The translations under genes and the position numbers were made by a program. Below are positions 1-9,200 of a stretch of 64,000 bases of DNA, piece by piece. The DNA comes from Hungatella sp. UBA7603 (GTDB taxonomy: Bacteria > Bacillota > Clostridia > Lachnospirales > Lachnospiraceae): contig DLJZ01000002.1 of NCBI GenBank assembly GCA_002478865.1, positions 248,001 through 312,000 of the forward strand, read 5' to 3'. The notes under the pieces were generated by a model. The model did no database searches and was not told the DNA's origin. It saw only the letters and a program-made list of their open reading frames with translations. Numbering within the stretch: position 1 is the first letter of the stretch; each line of letters opens with the position of its first letter.

Positions 1-348
<348 letters not shown>

Positions 349-473
349 TCATACCTTCTCTGCCGTTTGTTAAATTTTTCCCAAACTGCAAAGAAAGAGC
401 CTCGGAAATGAACGGTTCCCCGCACTCATCACCTGGCTCTCTCATCTCTTAGGCTATTTATTAAATATAGATA

Positions 474-503
474 ATAGTAACATGATTTCATGTATCATGT
501 CAA
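474..503 (-). promoter_or_regulatory. glpK promoter with an operator-like dyad in its spacer
   Basis: On the minus strand TTGACA (498-503) and TACTAT (474-479) are separated by 18 nt. An inverted repeat, ACATGAT-7 nt-ATCATGT (480-500), fills the spacer and overlaps the -35 box, the layout expected of a repressor site. The regulator is not identifiable from the sequence. Confidence 0.55.
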
Positions 504-523
504 GTTTTAAGAGCACTATTTTA

Positions 524-3130
524 TCAATAAAGGCTTTCCCTTATGGTCTTAAAAGCCTGGATTATAAGAGTAGGAATAAAAGCAAATATGAGGATGGTTA
601 GAAACTGTCTCCCAGTGAGATCTGCCACATAAAAAAGAGTGTGGAGACCGGGGATAAATAACACCGCTGCTAAAAGCACAGCCCCCGCTTCAAAGGCCAT
701 GATGCTCCATAAGTTGCTCCATAATCCAATCTTTAATATGGAATGACTGCTTCGGCAGTTAAAGCCATGGAATAACCTCGCCAGAGTTAAGGTGGAAAAT
801 GCCATGGTGCTTGCCGCTGCTTCGCTACCTGTAACCAGTCCAGTGCCGTACGCACTCATGGTAAAGACCGCGATCAATGCCCCTTGAAAAAGAAGCTGGA
901 GGACAAACCGCTTGGTTAAGATTCCTTCTCTTGGATTTCTTGGTTTTTGCGCCAGCAAATCCGCTTCTGCCCGTTCCATACCAATGGCAATGGCAGGAAG
1001 AGAGTCGGTTAATAAGTTGATAAATAAAAGATGAACTGGGGCAAAGGGCACTGGTAGCCCCCGTATGGAGGTATATAAGACGCATAAGATCCCTGCCATG
1101 TTTCCAGATAGAAGAAACTTAATGGCATTTCTTATGTTGCGGTACACATTCCTTCCATTTGCTACTGCCTTTATAATGGTTGCAAAGTTATCGTCTGTTA
1201 GTATCATGGCGGAAGCATCTTTTGACACCTCAGTTCCCATTTTACCCATGGCAACTCCGATGTCAGCCTGCTTTAAGGCGGGTGCATCGTTGACCCCGTC
1301 TCCGGTCATCGCAACAATATGGCCCTTTTTCTGCCAGGCTCGAACAATTCTTATCTTATGCTCTGGGGATACTCTGGCGTAAACACTAATCTTTTCTAGT
1401 CTTTTGTCAAGGTCCTCATCGGTCATATCATCAAGCTCGGGACCGCTAATGGCTAAATCCCCATCTCCCATGATTCCGATTTTTTCTGCAATGGAGGAGG
1501 CTGTTACTTTATGGTCACCTGTTATCATAACAGGACGGATGCCGGCCTTTCTGGCATTTAATACGGCATTCTTTGTCTCAGGACGAGGCGGATCCATCAT
1601 GGCTACCATGCCTAAAAAGATATAACCTTGTTCTGATTTCTCAGATAGTTTCTCATTCTCTCCCACTTCCCTGCATACAAAGGTGAGGACCCTTAATCCT
1701 TGAATGGAGAATTCCTCATTTTGCTCCACCAGGGTATGAAGGTCTCCATCCCTTATGGGGCGAATGCCCTCACTGGTCCAGATGCCGGTAAGTCTTGGAA
1801 GAAGCACATCTTGTGCCCCCTTGGTGAAAAGCATCTTTTTGCCTTCGATAGGGTGAAGTGTGCTCATTAGCTTTCTCTGGGAATCAAAGGGAATCTCTCC
1901 GATTCTTGGATAATGAGACTTAATGACTGCTTCTTCTGCGCCAGCCCGCTCTGCCATTTGAAGCAGAGCCGCTTCCGTCGGATCTCCAAGTGGTTTTCCA
2001 TCATGGTACGAGGAATCATTATTTAAGACTGCATCATAGAGCAGATATTTATGTACTGGAATTTCTGGATTTAAAAGTTCGGGAGGGTAAAGGCGGTTAT
2101 TTACATAAACCTGTTGGACCGTCATACGGTTCTGAGTTAAGGTTCCTGTTTTATCGGAACAGATGACGGAAACGCAGCCAAGACTTTCCACTGCCTTTAA
2201 GTCTTTTATAATGGCATTTTCCCTGGCCATCTTTTGGGTTCCCATGGCTTGAACGATGGTGACAATGGAGCTTAATGCCTCAGGAATGGCTGCCACAGCA
2301 AGGGCCACAGCAAACATGAGGGAATCAAGAACCGGCATGCGCCGATATATGCTTAAGCCAAAGACAAGAACACAAATCAATAAGATTCCTGCTGCAAGCC
2401 TGCTGCCAAACTGATCTAAACTAATTTGAAGGGGTGTTTTCTTTTCTCCGGTATCATTCATTAAGGAGGCAATTCTGCCAATTTCGGTATTCATTCCTGT
2501 TCCGGTCACCAGTACCTTTGCCCTGCCTGCTGCCACCAGAGAACCGGAGAAAACCATGTTATTTTGCTCGGCAAGAGGTACCTTCTCATCCCGGATTTTC
2601 CCTGTTCTTTTTTCTACGTTAAGGGATTCCCCGGTAAGAGAGCTTTCATTGACCAGCATGGAGTAATTTTCAAGGATTCTTCCATCTGCCGCAACCATAT
2701 CTCCTGCTTCCAAAAGAAGGATGTCTCCCGGCACCAACTCCGCTGATAGAATCTGCTGAATGGTACCTTCCCTCATAACCACAGCTACTGGTGCGGACAA
2801 TGCCATTAAGCTGTCTAAGGTCTTTTCTGCCTTTTGATTTTCCACAGTTCCTAAGACCGCATTTAGTAATAGTACTGCAAAAATTACCCCGGTACTTTCA
2901 ACGTCACCAGATATCATGGAAATGATTGCTGCTATAATCAATATGATTACCAGCAGATCCTTAAACTGATCCAAAAAGACCTGGAATGCACTTTTACGCT
3001 TTTCTTTTAACAGTGCATTTTCTCCATATTTATCTCTACGCTTTATAATTTCTGCGGGATCTAGCCCAGACCACTTCGCTTGAAGCTGAGACAGGGCTTC
3101 ATCCTCTGATAATCGAAACCATTCTTCCAT
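524..3130 (-). CDS. Cation-translocating P-type ATPase, probably Ca2+ (P2 type)
   Basis: Membrane pump that exports a cation, most likely Ca2+, at the cost of ATP. The 868-residue length is normal for bacterial SERCA-like pumps. Visible parts are an N-terminal cation-ATPase domain (about 1-70), the TGES actuator motif (166-169), AIPEAL in membrane helix 4, the phosphorylation motif DKTGT with Asp326, a KGAQD nucleotide-binding motif and the hinge GDGVNDAPALKQAD. The helix-6 stretch NLLTDSLPAIAIG keeps the Asn and Asp of the calcium site. The start ATG follows an AAGGAGC site. The gene lies 68 nt after the siderophore-ABC ATPase gene on the same strand with no clear terminator between, so read-through is possible, although the functions are unrelated. 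Ca2+ specificity is inferred from family motifs; Mn2+ is an alternative. Confidence 0.88.
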   Translation of the reverse strand: MEEWFRLSEDEALSQLQAKWSGLDPAEIIKRRDKYGENALLKEKRKSAFQVFLDQFKDLLVIILIIAAIISMISGDVESTGVIFAVLLLNAVLGTVENQKAEKTLDSLMALSAPVAVVMREGTIQQILSAELVPGDILLLEAGDMVAADGRILENYSMLVNESSLTGESLNVEKRTGKIRDEKVPLAEQNNMVFSGSLVAAGRAKVLVTGTGMNTEIGRIASLMNDTGEKKTPLQISLDQFGSRLAAGILLICVLVFGLSIYRRMPVLDSLMFAVALAVAAIPEALSSIVTIVQAMGTQKMARENAIIKDLKAVESLGCVSVICSDKTGTLTQNRMTVQQVYVNNRLYPPELLNPEIPVHKYLLYDAVLNNDSSYHDGKPLGDPTEAALLQMAERAGAEEAVIKSHYPRIGEIPFDSQRKLMSTLHPIEGKKMLFTKGAQDVLLPRLTGIWTSEGIRPIRDGDLHTLVEQNEEFSIQGLRVLTFVCREVGENEKLSEKSEQGYIFLGMVAMMDPPRPETKNAVLNARKAGIRPVMITGDHKVTASSIAEKIGIMGDGDLAISGPELDDMTDEDLDKRLEKISVYARVSPEHKIRIVRAWQKKGHIVAMTGDGVNDAPALKQADIGVAMGKMGTEVSKDASAMILTDDNFATIIKAVANGRNVYRNIRNAIKFLLSGNMAGILCVLYTSIRGLPVPFAPVHLLFINLLTDSLPAIAIGMERAEADLLAQKPRNPREGILTKRFVLQLLFQGALIAVFTMSAYGTGLVTGSEAAASTMAFSTLTLARLFHGFNCRSSHSILKIGLWSNLWSIMAFEAGAVLLAAVLFIPGLHTLFYVADLTGRQFLTILIFAFIPTLIIQAFKTIRESLY

Positions 3131-3198
3131 TCATGACGCTCCTTCCCACTACTTTTACTATGGTATGAGCATCCCCCTTAATTTCATGAATGATGGAA

Positions 3199-3951
3199 TC
3201 AATAAATTGCGATTGGTCCATAGGGACCTTCCATAATATTTATGTTCGTTTCAAAAATATCCGTTAAAAGTTCCGGCTTCATAATATCCTCCACCGTTCC
3301 GAAAGCGGCTATTTGTCCATTTTTCATGGCACAGATCCGATCGGAATATTTGGCGGCAAAATTAATATCGTGAATAACGGTCAGAATTGTTCTTCCAAAT
3401 TCATTGGCGGCATGTCTTAGATGCTCCATCATCTGCACCGAGCGGGCCACATCCAGATTGTTTAAAGGCTCATCAAGAAGCACATATTCCGTCTCCTGGC
3501 ACAAAACCATTGCCACATAGGCTCTTTGTCTTTGACCGCCGGAAAGCTCATCCAGATACCTGTTTTCCAGATCCTTAAGATCTAAAAAATCAATATATTT
3601 TGATATAATGAACTCGTCTTCCTTGGTTAACCTGCCCTTCGAATAAGGGAAACGCCCAAATCCGGCTAACTGTCTGACCGTCAGTCTGGTTACGAAATGA
3701 TTTTCCTGTCGTAGAATCGTTAGAATCTTTGCAAGATCTTGTGATTTGGATTGTGAAACATTCATATTTGCTACTTTAATCTGGCCTTCATCCATATTCA
3801 GAAGTCTTCCTATCATTAACAGTGCCGTGGACTTTCCTGCACCATTTGGCCCAATTAAAGAAGTAAGGCCGGCTTTTGGTATTTCAATATTTAAAGGTCC
3901 AATTTTCACTTCATCTGTATACACTTTTTTAACATTAAGAATCTCAATCAT
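3199..3951 (-). CDS. Iron-siderophore ABC transporter, ATP-binding protein
   Basis: ATPase of an Fe3+-siderophore importer (FepC/YclP class). The 250 residues carry Walker A GPNGAGKST, the signature LSGGQRQR, Walker B YVLLDEPLNNLD and a switch His in VIHDI. The start ATG overlaps the stop of the upstream permease by 4 nt, showing translational coupling. It is the last of four genes in the order binding protein, permease, permease, ATPase, the same parts as the B. subtilis yclNOPQ petrobactin importer and Vibrio fatBCDA. The exact siderophore cannot be read from the sequence. Confidence 0.9.
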   Translation of the reverse strand: MIEILNVKKVYTDEVKIGPLNIEIPKAGLTSLIGPNGAGKSTALLMIGRLLNMDEGQIKVANMNVSQSKSQDLAKILTILRQENHFVTRLTVRQLAGFGRFPYSKGRLTKEDEFIISKYIDFLDLKDLENRYLDELSGGQRQRAYVAMVLCQETEYVLLDEPLNNLDVARSVQMMEHLRHAANEFGRTILTVIHDINFAAKYSDRICAMKNGQIAAFGTVEDIMKPELLTDIFETNINIMEGPYGPIAIY

Positions 3952-5018
3952 AACGTTCCCTTTCTCAGCATTACAACTAAAAATGTGATTCCACCAAATA
4001 ATTCAATGATAATAGAAACAACTCCCTGAGCTCTGAATATATGGTACATGAAGAAGTAGGAGCCGGTTAAAATGAGAAATCCTATGGCAAGAGCCATTGG
4101 GAACACATATCTGTGATCATAGGTGGGCGCTGCCTGATACGTCAAAGTAGCAACTAAAAATCCGTAAAAGGTGAGGGGTCCAACCAGAGAGGTTGAAATA
4201 GACATCAGAACAGAGACTAATATAAGAGTATAAATGACTCCAAGCTTATGATGAACCCCCAAAGAAGTGCTGGCGCTCTTTCCAAGGGACAAAACATTTA
4301 ACTTTTTAGAATGAGCAATCACAAGCACTGCAGCAATGATTACGATTGGAATTGCAACCGGAAAATATTTGGCATCTGCATTATTGACAGAGCCAAATAA
4401 TCTTGCCTGCAATACATCAAACTCTGACGGTGCCAGAAGCCTTCTCATGAAAGACGATACAGACTTTAGCCCGGTTCCAATAATAATCCCCACCAAAAGC
4501 ATAAGCTGTAAATTTCCATACTTTCCGGAAAGCAGCCAGCCATAAAGAATTAAGCACATCAAAACCATAACAACAACCTGAAACAGAAATGGCCCGACAC
4601 CACTGAAATTTATAAATGCTCCCGCACCAAAAAAGAACATAGTACTGGTATGTATGGTTGAGTAAAGCGCTTCAAACCCCAAAAGGGAAGGAGTAATGAT
4701 CCTGTTATTCGTACTGGACTGGAACGCAACCGTTGCTAAGCTTTGACAAACAGCCGAGATAATCATAGCTGTAATTGCTGTCAGCCTTCGTTTCACAACC
4801 GGGATAAAAGAAGGAGAACCAATGGGAACCGGATTGTTATAAACCAAAAGTCCATAGGTTGCAAATGAACCTAAAACAAACAAGGTCATCAGCAAAATCC
4901 AATATCGCTTCTCTTCTTTCCCGGAACGAAACGCTCTGGCTGATCGGTTCTTATCACCAGATCCGGACTTGATTCCGGCATTCTTCTTATTCTTATTCTT
5001 ATTTATTAATTCACTCAT
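3948..5018 (-). CDS. Iron-siderophore ABC transporter, FecCD-type permease 2
   Basis: One of two membrane subunits of the siderophore importer. The 356 residues open with a hydrophilic, Lys/Asn-rich tail of about 35 residues, followed by roughly nine or ten hydrophobic helices. The conserved FecCD region near the C-terminus (SLVGPLTFYGFLVATLTY) carries the Gly-Pro segment that contacts the ATPase. It overlaps both the preceding permease and the following ATPase gene by 4 nt, so the complex is probably translated as a unit. The charged N-terminal tail is longer than in typical family members; its function is unknown. Confidence 0.88.
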   Translation of the reverse strand: MSELINKNKNKKNAGIKSGSGDKNRSARAFRSGKEEKRYWILLMTLFVLGSFATYGLLVYNNPVPIGSPSFIPVVKRRLTAITAMIISAVCQSLATVAFQSSTNNRIITPSLLGFEALYSTIHTSTMFFFGAGAFINFSGVGPFLFQVVVMVLMCLILYGWLLSGKYGNLQLMLLVGIIIGTGLKSVSSFMRRLLAPSEFDVLQARLFGSVNNADAKYFPVAIPIVIIAAVLVIAHSKKLNVLSLGKSASTSLGVHHKLGVIYTLILVSVLMSISTSLVGPLTFYGFLVATLTYQAAPTYDHRYVFPMALAIGFLILTGSYFFMYHIFRAQGVVSIIIELFGGITFLVVMLRKGTL

Positions 5019-6034
5019 CTTAGCTTCCTTTGTTTCATTAGAATCACGATAAAAATAACCGCACCCACAGTTCCAAGTATTGAAGAGACAGGGACTTCAA
5101 ATGGCATTATAATGGTACGGGAGATAATATCGCAAAGAGTAATCGCTCCCATTCCAAGCACACAGACCCAGGGCAAATTGCTCTTAAGATCGTCTCCTCT
5201 GTACATGGAAACTATATTGGGTACAATCAAACCGAGAAACGGCAGGTTCCCTATTACAGCGGCAACAATACCAACTGCCACCGAAATCAGACCAGTACCC
5301 AAAATAACAATCTTATTATAATTGACTCCAAGGCTTGTCGCCACATCTTCCCCTAATCCGGCTAGGGTCAACCGATCCGCATAGACAAAAATCAGGATAT
5401 TAATGATGACTATCAACCATAAATATTCATAACGTCCAATCTGAACCGGAGCGAAAGAACCCACGAACCAGGACTCTATGCTTTGTGTCATTTGAAAAAG
5501 GAGACCAATGAAGGTGGTAATCGAGGAGATAACTGCTCCCAGCATCATTCCTATGATGGGAACAATTAAAGACGAGCGAAGTTTAACCTTTCTCAAGAAG
5601 AAAAAGAAAATCATAGTACCGATAAAAGAAAAAACAATGGCACCGCCCATTCTTTGCACCAGAGTTGGTGCAGGAATCACCAGATAAACTAGGATCAGTC
5701 CCAGACCTGCCCATTCAATTGTCCCTGTTGTGGTAGGTTCCACCATGCGGTTTTGTGTAATTAACTGTGTTACCAGCCCAGACATGGACATGGCCGCGCC
5801 CGTAAGCATAAGTGCTGCAGTTCTTGGAACACGGGTGATAAAAAACATCTGCATTCCGTCTTCTTGTCCTTTTATATCATATACCCCGGTAAAAAGAGAG
5901 ATGATTCCCAAAACAAAAACACAAGCAACCGCCAGTGTAAAAGATTTGGTCCATATTTTATTAAAATTCTGGGGCTGAGTATTCTCAGCCCCTGTGTTAT
6001 TATTTATTCGATCGTTCCGCATCTTACTATACAT
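5015..6034 (-). CDS. Iron-siderophore ABC transporter, FecCD-type permease 1
   Basis: Second membrane subunit of the siderophore importer, 339 residues. It shows the FecCD pattern: an N-terminal helix, an RVPRTAALMLTGAAMSMSG segment typical of the family, several further helices and the C-terminal IGNLPFLGLIVPNI ATPase-contact region. Its stop overlaps the start of the other permease. The first ATG (6034) has a close AGGA site; a second ATG at 6022 is also possible. It follows the binding-protein gene by 8 nt. Confidence 0.88.
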   Translation of the reverse strand: MYSKMRNDRINNNTGAENTQPQNFNKIWTKSFTLAVACVFVLGIISLFTGVYDIKGQEDGMQMFFITRVPRTAALMLTGAAMSMSGLVTQLITQNRMVEPTTTGTIEWAGLGLILVYLVIPAPTLVQRMGGAIVFSFIGTMIFFFFLRKVKLRSSLIVPIIGMMLGAVISSITTFIGLLFQMTQSIESWFVGSFAPVQIGRYEYLWLIVIINILIFVYADRLTLAGLGEDVATSLGVNYNKIVILGTGLISVAVGIVAAVIGNLPFLGLIVPNIVSMYRGDDLKSNLPWVCVLGMGAITLCDIISRTIIMPFEVPVSSILGTVGAVIFIVILMKQRKLR

Positions 6035-6042
6035 CCTTTATC

Positions 6043-7074
6043 CTACTTGCTCAAAGAAGTTGCAAGGTTATCAAATAACTCCAAATAGGTTTGTATGGAT
6101 TCGTTGGTGTATGTATCGTTTGGTGCATACACGATCTGTCCTTTTGAAATAGCTGTTGTGTTTTGAAGCGCTGGAGAATTGTTAATTACGTCTTGAGCCG
6201 GAACTGCATCCTTGGTAGAAGAAATTGCAGCGTCACGGTCCATTACAAAAATCCAGTCAGGATTACTTTGTGCAATCGCCTCAACAGAAATATCATCTCC
6301 TTTATGATCAGAAGAAGCACCGTCAACTTCTAATGCAGACTTCCAGCCAAACACTTCATACATCGGCCCCCATACTCGTCCGGAAAGAGGAGCTGAAAAA
6401 CCAATATCTCCACCAGAAACCACAACGGTCATAATTTTATCTGTTCCATTGTAGGCTGATTTTGCTTTTTCAATTGCTTTATCAAAATCAGAGGTAAGCT
6501 TTTCTGCTTCTGCGTTCTTGTCGAAGATCTTTCCTAAGGTGATGGTAGTATCTTTTAGTCCATTGACAAAACTGTCACCGGACGCACCAGCTTCTTTGGA
6601 AACCTCAAAATTGAGATCAATAATGGCAGCGTTTGGTACCAGTTTCTTTATTTCTTCATAATAGCTGGCAAATCTTTGTCCAACGATTACAAGGTCAGGA
6701 TTTGCTGCTGCAATGATTTCAAGATTTGGCTCTTTATGATCTCCGATATCCTGAACCTCGCCATCCGCTACATATTTTGAATCTGCAGGCATAACTCCTT
6801 TTGGAGCGGCTACTAACTTAATACCCCAATCAGATAAAGTTTCAAACGTTCTATTATCCAGTGCCACTACAGTCTTTGGATTTACAGGAACTGTAACAGT
6901 TCCGTGAATATCTGTGATTTCAACAGTTGTGGCTTTCGCTTCTGTAGTTTCAGCAGATTCACTTGCCTGCGCACTTGTTTCGGCAGACGTCTTGCTATTG
7001 CTTGAACAGCCAGTCAGCGCCAAAGCAAATACTGCTGCAAAGACAGTTAACTTGGGTAAAATAGATTTTCTCAT
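6043..7074 (-). CDS. Siderophore-binding lipoprotein of the ABC importer
   Basis: Extracellular substrate-binding protein (FatB/YclQ-like, PBP-helical-backbone family). The 343 residues begin with a Lys-rich signal peptide ending in the lipobox LTGC (Cys22), so the protein is lipid-anchored. A Ser/Thr/Glu-rich linker follows, then the binding fold with TVVALDNRTFETL and a PDLVIVGQR segment. It is the first gene of the operon, behind an AGGAGG site and a strong promoter with an operator-like palindrome, so iron- or metal-dependent repression is likely. Confidence 0.9.
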   Translation of the reverse strand: MRKSILPKLTVFAAVFALALTGCSSNSKTSAETSAQASESAETTEAKATTVEITDIHGTVTVPVNPKTVVALDNRTFETLSDWGIKLVAAPKGVMPADSKYVADGEVQDIGDHKEPNLEIIAAANPDLVIVGQRFASYYEEIKKLVPNAAIIDLNFEVSKEAGASGDSFVNGLKDTTITLGKIFDKNAEAEKLTSDFDKAIEKAKSAYNGTDKIMTVVVSGGDIGFSAPLSGRVWGPMYEVFGWKSALEVDGASSDHKGDDISVEAIAQSNPDWIFVMDRDAAISSTKDAVPAQDVINNSPALQNTTAISKGQIVYAPNDTYTNESIQTYLELFDNLATSLSK

Positions 7075-7137
7075 AAAATCCTCCTAATTATGTTGTAATC
7101 GGCAAACATCAATTTACAGTTACCGTGCCTAATTTAT

Positions 7138-7191
7138 GTTAGTACTAACTAACTCATCACGCAGTTTACCATATCAGACCATAATTGTCAA
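7138..7191 (-). promoter_or_regulatory. Siderophore operon promoter and downstream operator
   Basis: On the minus strand TTGACA (7186-7191), a 17-nt spacer and TAAACT (7163-7168) form a good housekeeping promoter. Just downstream lies the perfect 12-bp palindrome GTTAGTACTAAC (7138-7149), extended to GTTAGTACTAACTAACT (7138-7154) and covering roughly +3 to +19. A nearly identical 17-mer sits at the same place downstream of the Nramp promoter. GTTAG/CTAAC half-sites resemble DtxR/IdeR-family boxes, but with a 2-nt rather than 1-nt centre, so the regulator family is an inference. Confidence 0.65.
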
Positions 7192-7264
7192 CTGAACACC
7201 CGGCTTAAGAAGACCTGGCGTTCACGTGACCATAGCGAAATTTAATCGGATTATGAGATGCCTC

Positions 7265-7939
7265 TTATTTTATTTTCCCTCCATGAAAATAACATTCATA
7301 GACCGGAATATTTTTATAAAATATTTCCTCATGTCCTTGAAACCATTCCATATCACCACATAGTTTACAGCTATACAAGGAATCGTTCTCCTGATAAAAT
7401 GCCGGCCCTCGAAACGGTTGTTCCTTTGGTACTGCCAACAATGCTGCCTTTAAAAAATCCGCATTAAAGTGAGGGCTGGTAGTCCTTCCGCAGTAATTCA
7501 TTCCATAGATTGGTTTCCCCTTGTTCCATACGGCTTCTTGCCCCGAAAAACACTCTCCACCAAGATAGGTATCCAGATATAGAAGATCCCCATCCTCATA
7601 ACGAAGATCATGAGATTCTGGCCTTGTGGGTGACACTTCTGTTCCTTTGGCTGCATAGGTTTTGCATTTTGCCCGAACAAGAAAATCCTGTAATTCTAAA
7701 TTGTCACAAGGATTTTCCGAAACAAGAGCCGTATGGCACGAATCATTGTCCTTAACCAGATGATCCACAGTCACTCTAAAAAATTCCGAAATCGCTATGA
7801 TATTTGAGATATCAGGATATGACTGCCCGCTCTCCCACTTTGCTATGGCCTGCCTTGATACATGAAACTGTTCTGCTAATTCCTCTTGGGTGAGACCTTT
7901 ACTTTTTCTTAAAACCAATAATTTTTCTGAGAAAATCAT
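7265..7939 (-). CDS. XRE-family regulator with C-terminal DUF5680-like domain
   Basis: Probable DNA-binding regulator of 224 residues. Residues 5-60 form a Cro/CI-type helix-turn-helix (KGLTQEELAEQFHVSRQAIAKWESG). The C-terminal 150 residues resemble the DUF5680 module, with the recognisable stretch YEDGDLLYLDTYLGGECFSG, and end in a part with CKLC and YECYFHGG that may bind a ligand or metal. It starts at an ATG behind AAGGAGG. It is encoded beside the siderophore operon on the same strand and divergent from luxS, but no link to either is shown. The target and the signal are unknown. Confidence 0.8.
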   Translation of the reverse strand: MIFSEKLLVLRKSKGLTQEELAEQFHVSRQAIAKWESGQSYPDISNIIAISEFFRVTVDHLVKDNDSCHTALVSENPCDNLELQDFLVRAKCKTYAAKGTEVSPTRPESHDLRYEDGDLLYLDTYLGGECFSGQEAVWNKGKPIYGMNYCGRTTSPHFNADFLKAALLAVPKEQPFRGPAFYQENDSLYSCKLCGDMEWFQGHEEIFYKNIPVYECYFHGGKIK

Positions 7940-8077
7940 AGGAACCTACCTCCTTGCTTTTTTAATATATTAACATAGAACCGTGACTAACTTAAATCAC
8001 CTGACCATTGCTTTTTCTCCACATTTTGTTGCTTTTATGATAAAAACACTTTCTTTTCCACTTATTTGTAGAAACGG

Positions 8078-8106
8078 TTGCAGAAAAACGGAATTTTTAT
8101 TATAAT
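8078..8106 (+). promoter_or_regulatory. luxS promoter
   Basis: TTGCAG (8078-8083), a 17-nt spacer and TATAAT (8101-8106) form a near-consensus housekeeping promoter about 60 nt before the luxS start. No clear operator is seen. An imperfect GTGA/TCAC dyad near 7982-7999 lies further upstream, between the divergent genes. Confidence 0.6.
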
Positions 8107-8169
8107 TTCACCATAAGAAACCATAAATGAAACCAATGACCATCACCATATAAGAAAGGATATGATAAT

Positions 8170-8652
8170 ATGGAAAAGATCACAAGCTTTACCATTAATC
8201 ACTTAAAGCTTCTTCCGGGCATCTATGTCTCCAGAAAAGACCCAGTTGGGGAAGCACTTATCACAACATTCGATATCCGCATGACTCGCCCTAATTTTGA
8301 ACCGGTGATGAATACAGCAGAAATGCATGCCATCGAACATTTGGCTGCTACCTTTTTAAGAAATCATGAAACCTACGGCTCCAAGATTATCTACTTTGGA
8401 CCAATGGGATGCCGTACTGGCTTTTACCTGCTTCTAAGCGGAGATTACAAATCAAGAGATATTGTGCCGCTTATTACAGAACTGTATGAATTTATCCGAG
8501 ATTTTGAAGAGGAGATTCCAGGAGCTAGCGCCAGAGACTGTGGCAATTACCAGGATATGAACCTTAACATGGCAAGATATCTAGCTAGAAAGTTCCTTGA
8601 TACCGTTCTTTATGGAATTGAGGACGAACGTCTTCTTTATCCTGAATCTTAA
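8170..8652 (+). CDS. luxS: S-ribosylhomocysteine lyase (autoinducer-2 synthase)
   Basis: Cleaves S-ribosylhomocysteine to homocysteine and DPD, the AI-2 precursor, in the activated methyl cycle. The 160 residues have the full LuxS signature: metal ligands His53 and His57 in HAIEH and Cys124 in RDCGNY, the catalytic Cys81 in GPMGCRTGFY, and the N-terminal KLLPGIYV segment. The start ATG follows AGAAAGGA. The gene is monocistronic, with its own promoter and a strong terminator 2 nt past the stop codon. No pfs (SAH nucleosidase) gene is nearby. Confidence 0.97.
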   Translation: MEKITSFTINHLKLLPGIYVSRKDPVGEALITTFDIRMTRPNFEPVMNTAEMHAIEHLAATFLRNHETYGSKIIYFGPMGCRTGFYLLLSGDYKSRDIVPLITELYEFIRDFEEEIPGASARDCGNYQDMNLNMARYLARKFLDTVLYGIEDERLLYPES

Positions 8653-8654
8653 TT

Positions 8655-8682
8655 AATTTCCCCCGCTTCGGCGGGGGAAATT
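8655..8682 (+). terminator. luxS terminator hairpin
   Basis: A perfect 12-bp stem (AATTTCCCCCGC / GCGGGGGAAATT) closed by a TTCG tetraloop starts 2 nt after the luxS stop. The T tract is short (ATT), but the stem is very stable. Confidence 0.85.
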
Positions 8683-8697
8683 ACTAACTGATAAAAC

Positions 8698-8726
8698 TTG
8701 ACCATTTAGGTACAGTATGTTAATCT
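8698..8726 (+). promoter_or_regulatory. Promoter of the Rrf2-type gene with possible auto-operator
   Basis: TTGACC (8698-8703), a 17-nt spacer and TAATCT (8721-8726). A 3-5-3 inverted repeat, ACC-ATTTA-GGT (8701-8711), overlaps the -35 box. It has the same geometry as the dyad before cooS, suggesting the Rrf2 protein controls both. Confidence 0.4.
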
Positions 8727-8745
8727 TATAACACGGAGGTGTATC

Positions 8746-9147
8746 ATGCTCATAACGAAAGAATGTGACTACGCAATACGCATTATCCGGGCACTGTCAA
8801 ATGGAGAAACTGACAGCATTCCTTCTATTAGTGAGAAGGAACAGATCACCCTTGCCAATGCCTACAAGATTGCCAGAAAGCTTGAAAAATCGGGTTATAT
8901 TAAAAGCTATCGGGGAAGTACTGGGGGATATGCTCTCAAATGCGACTTGGAACAAACAACCTTATACGATATCATTACAGTTATCGATCCTAAGATGCTG
9001 CTGATTGAATGCATGCAAACTGGGTTTGATTGTCCCGTCCATTCTCATACAAGCCCATGTCACGTCCATTGTGAATTTGCAAGAATTCAAAAAAATCTAA
9101 ACCAGGACTTAAAAAAATATTCTTTGGCTAAGATTTTTTTAGAATAA
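8746..9147 (+). CDS. Rrf2-family transcriptional regulator
   Basis: Probable repressor of the CO dehydrogenase genes that follow. The 133 residues have the Rrf2 winged-helix start (ITKECDYAIRIIRALS), the recognition region and the wing YRGSTGGYAL. A loop with Cys at about 89, 95, 104 and 108 (ECMQTGFDCP, SPCHVHC) is where family members such as IscR and NsrR bind an Fe-S cluster, so redox, iron or NO sensing is plausible. It ends 53 nt before cooS on the same strand. A dyad similar to that in its own promoter lies in this gap. Confidence 0.85.
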   Translation: MLITKECDYAIRIIRALSNGETDSIPSISEKEQITLANAYKIARKLEKSGYIKSYRGSTGGYALKCDLEQTTLYDIITVIDPKMLLIECMQTGFDCPVHSHTSPCHVHCEFARIQKNLNQDLKKYSLAKIFLE

Positions 9148-9165
9148 ATTTTTTATCTTAATCTA

Positions 9166-9178
9166 TACTAAAATAGTA
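9166..9178 (+). promoter_or_regulatory. Operator-like dyad before cooS
   Basis: TACTA-AAA-TAGTA, a perfect 5-3-5 inverted repeat 23 nt before the cooS start, overlapping a TATACT -10-like box (9164-9169). Its core ACT-5 nt-AGT fits the centre of the known IscR type-1 site. A related ACC-5 nt-GGT dyad lies at 8701-8711. Confidence 0.4.
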
Positions 9179-9200
9179 CAGTTTTATAAGGAGGAAGAAA

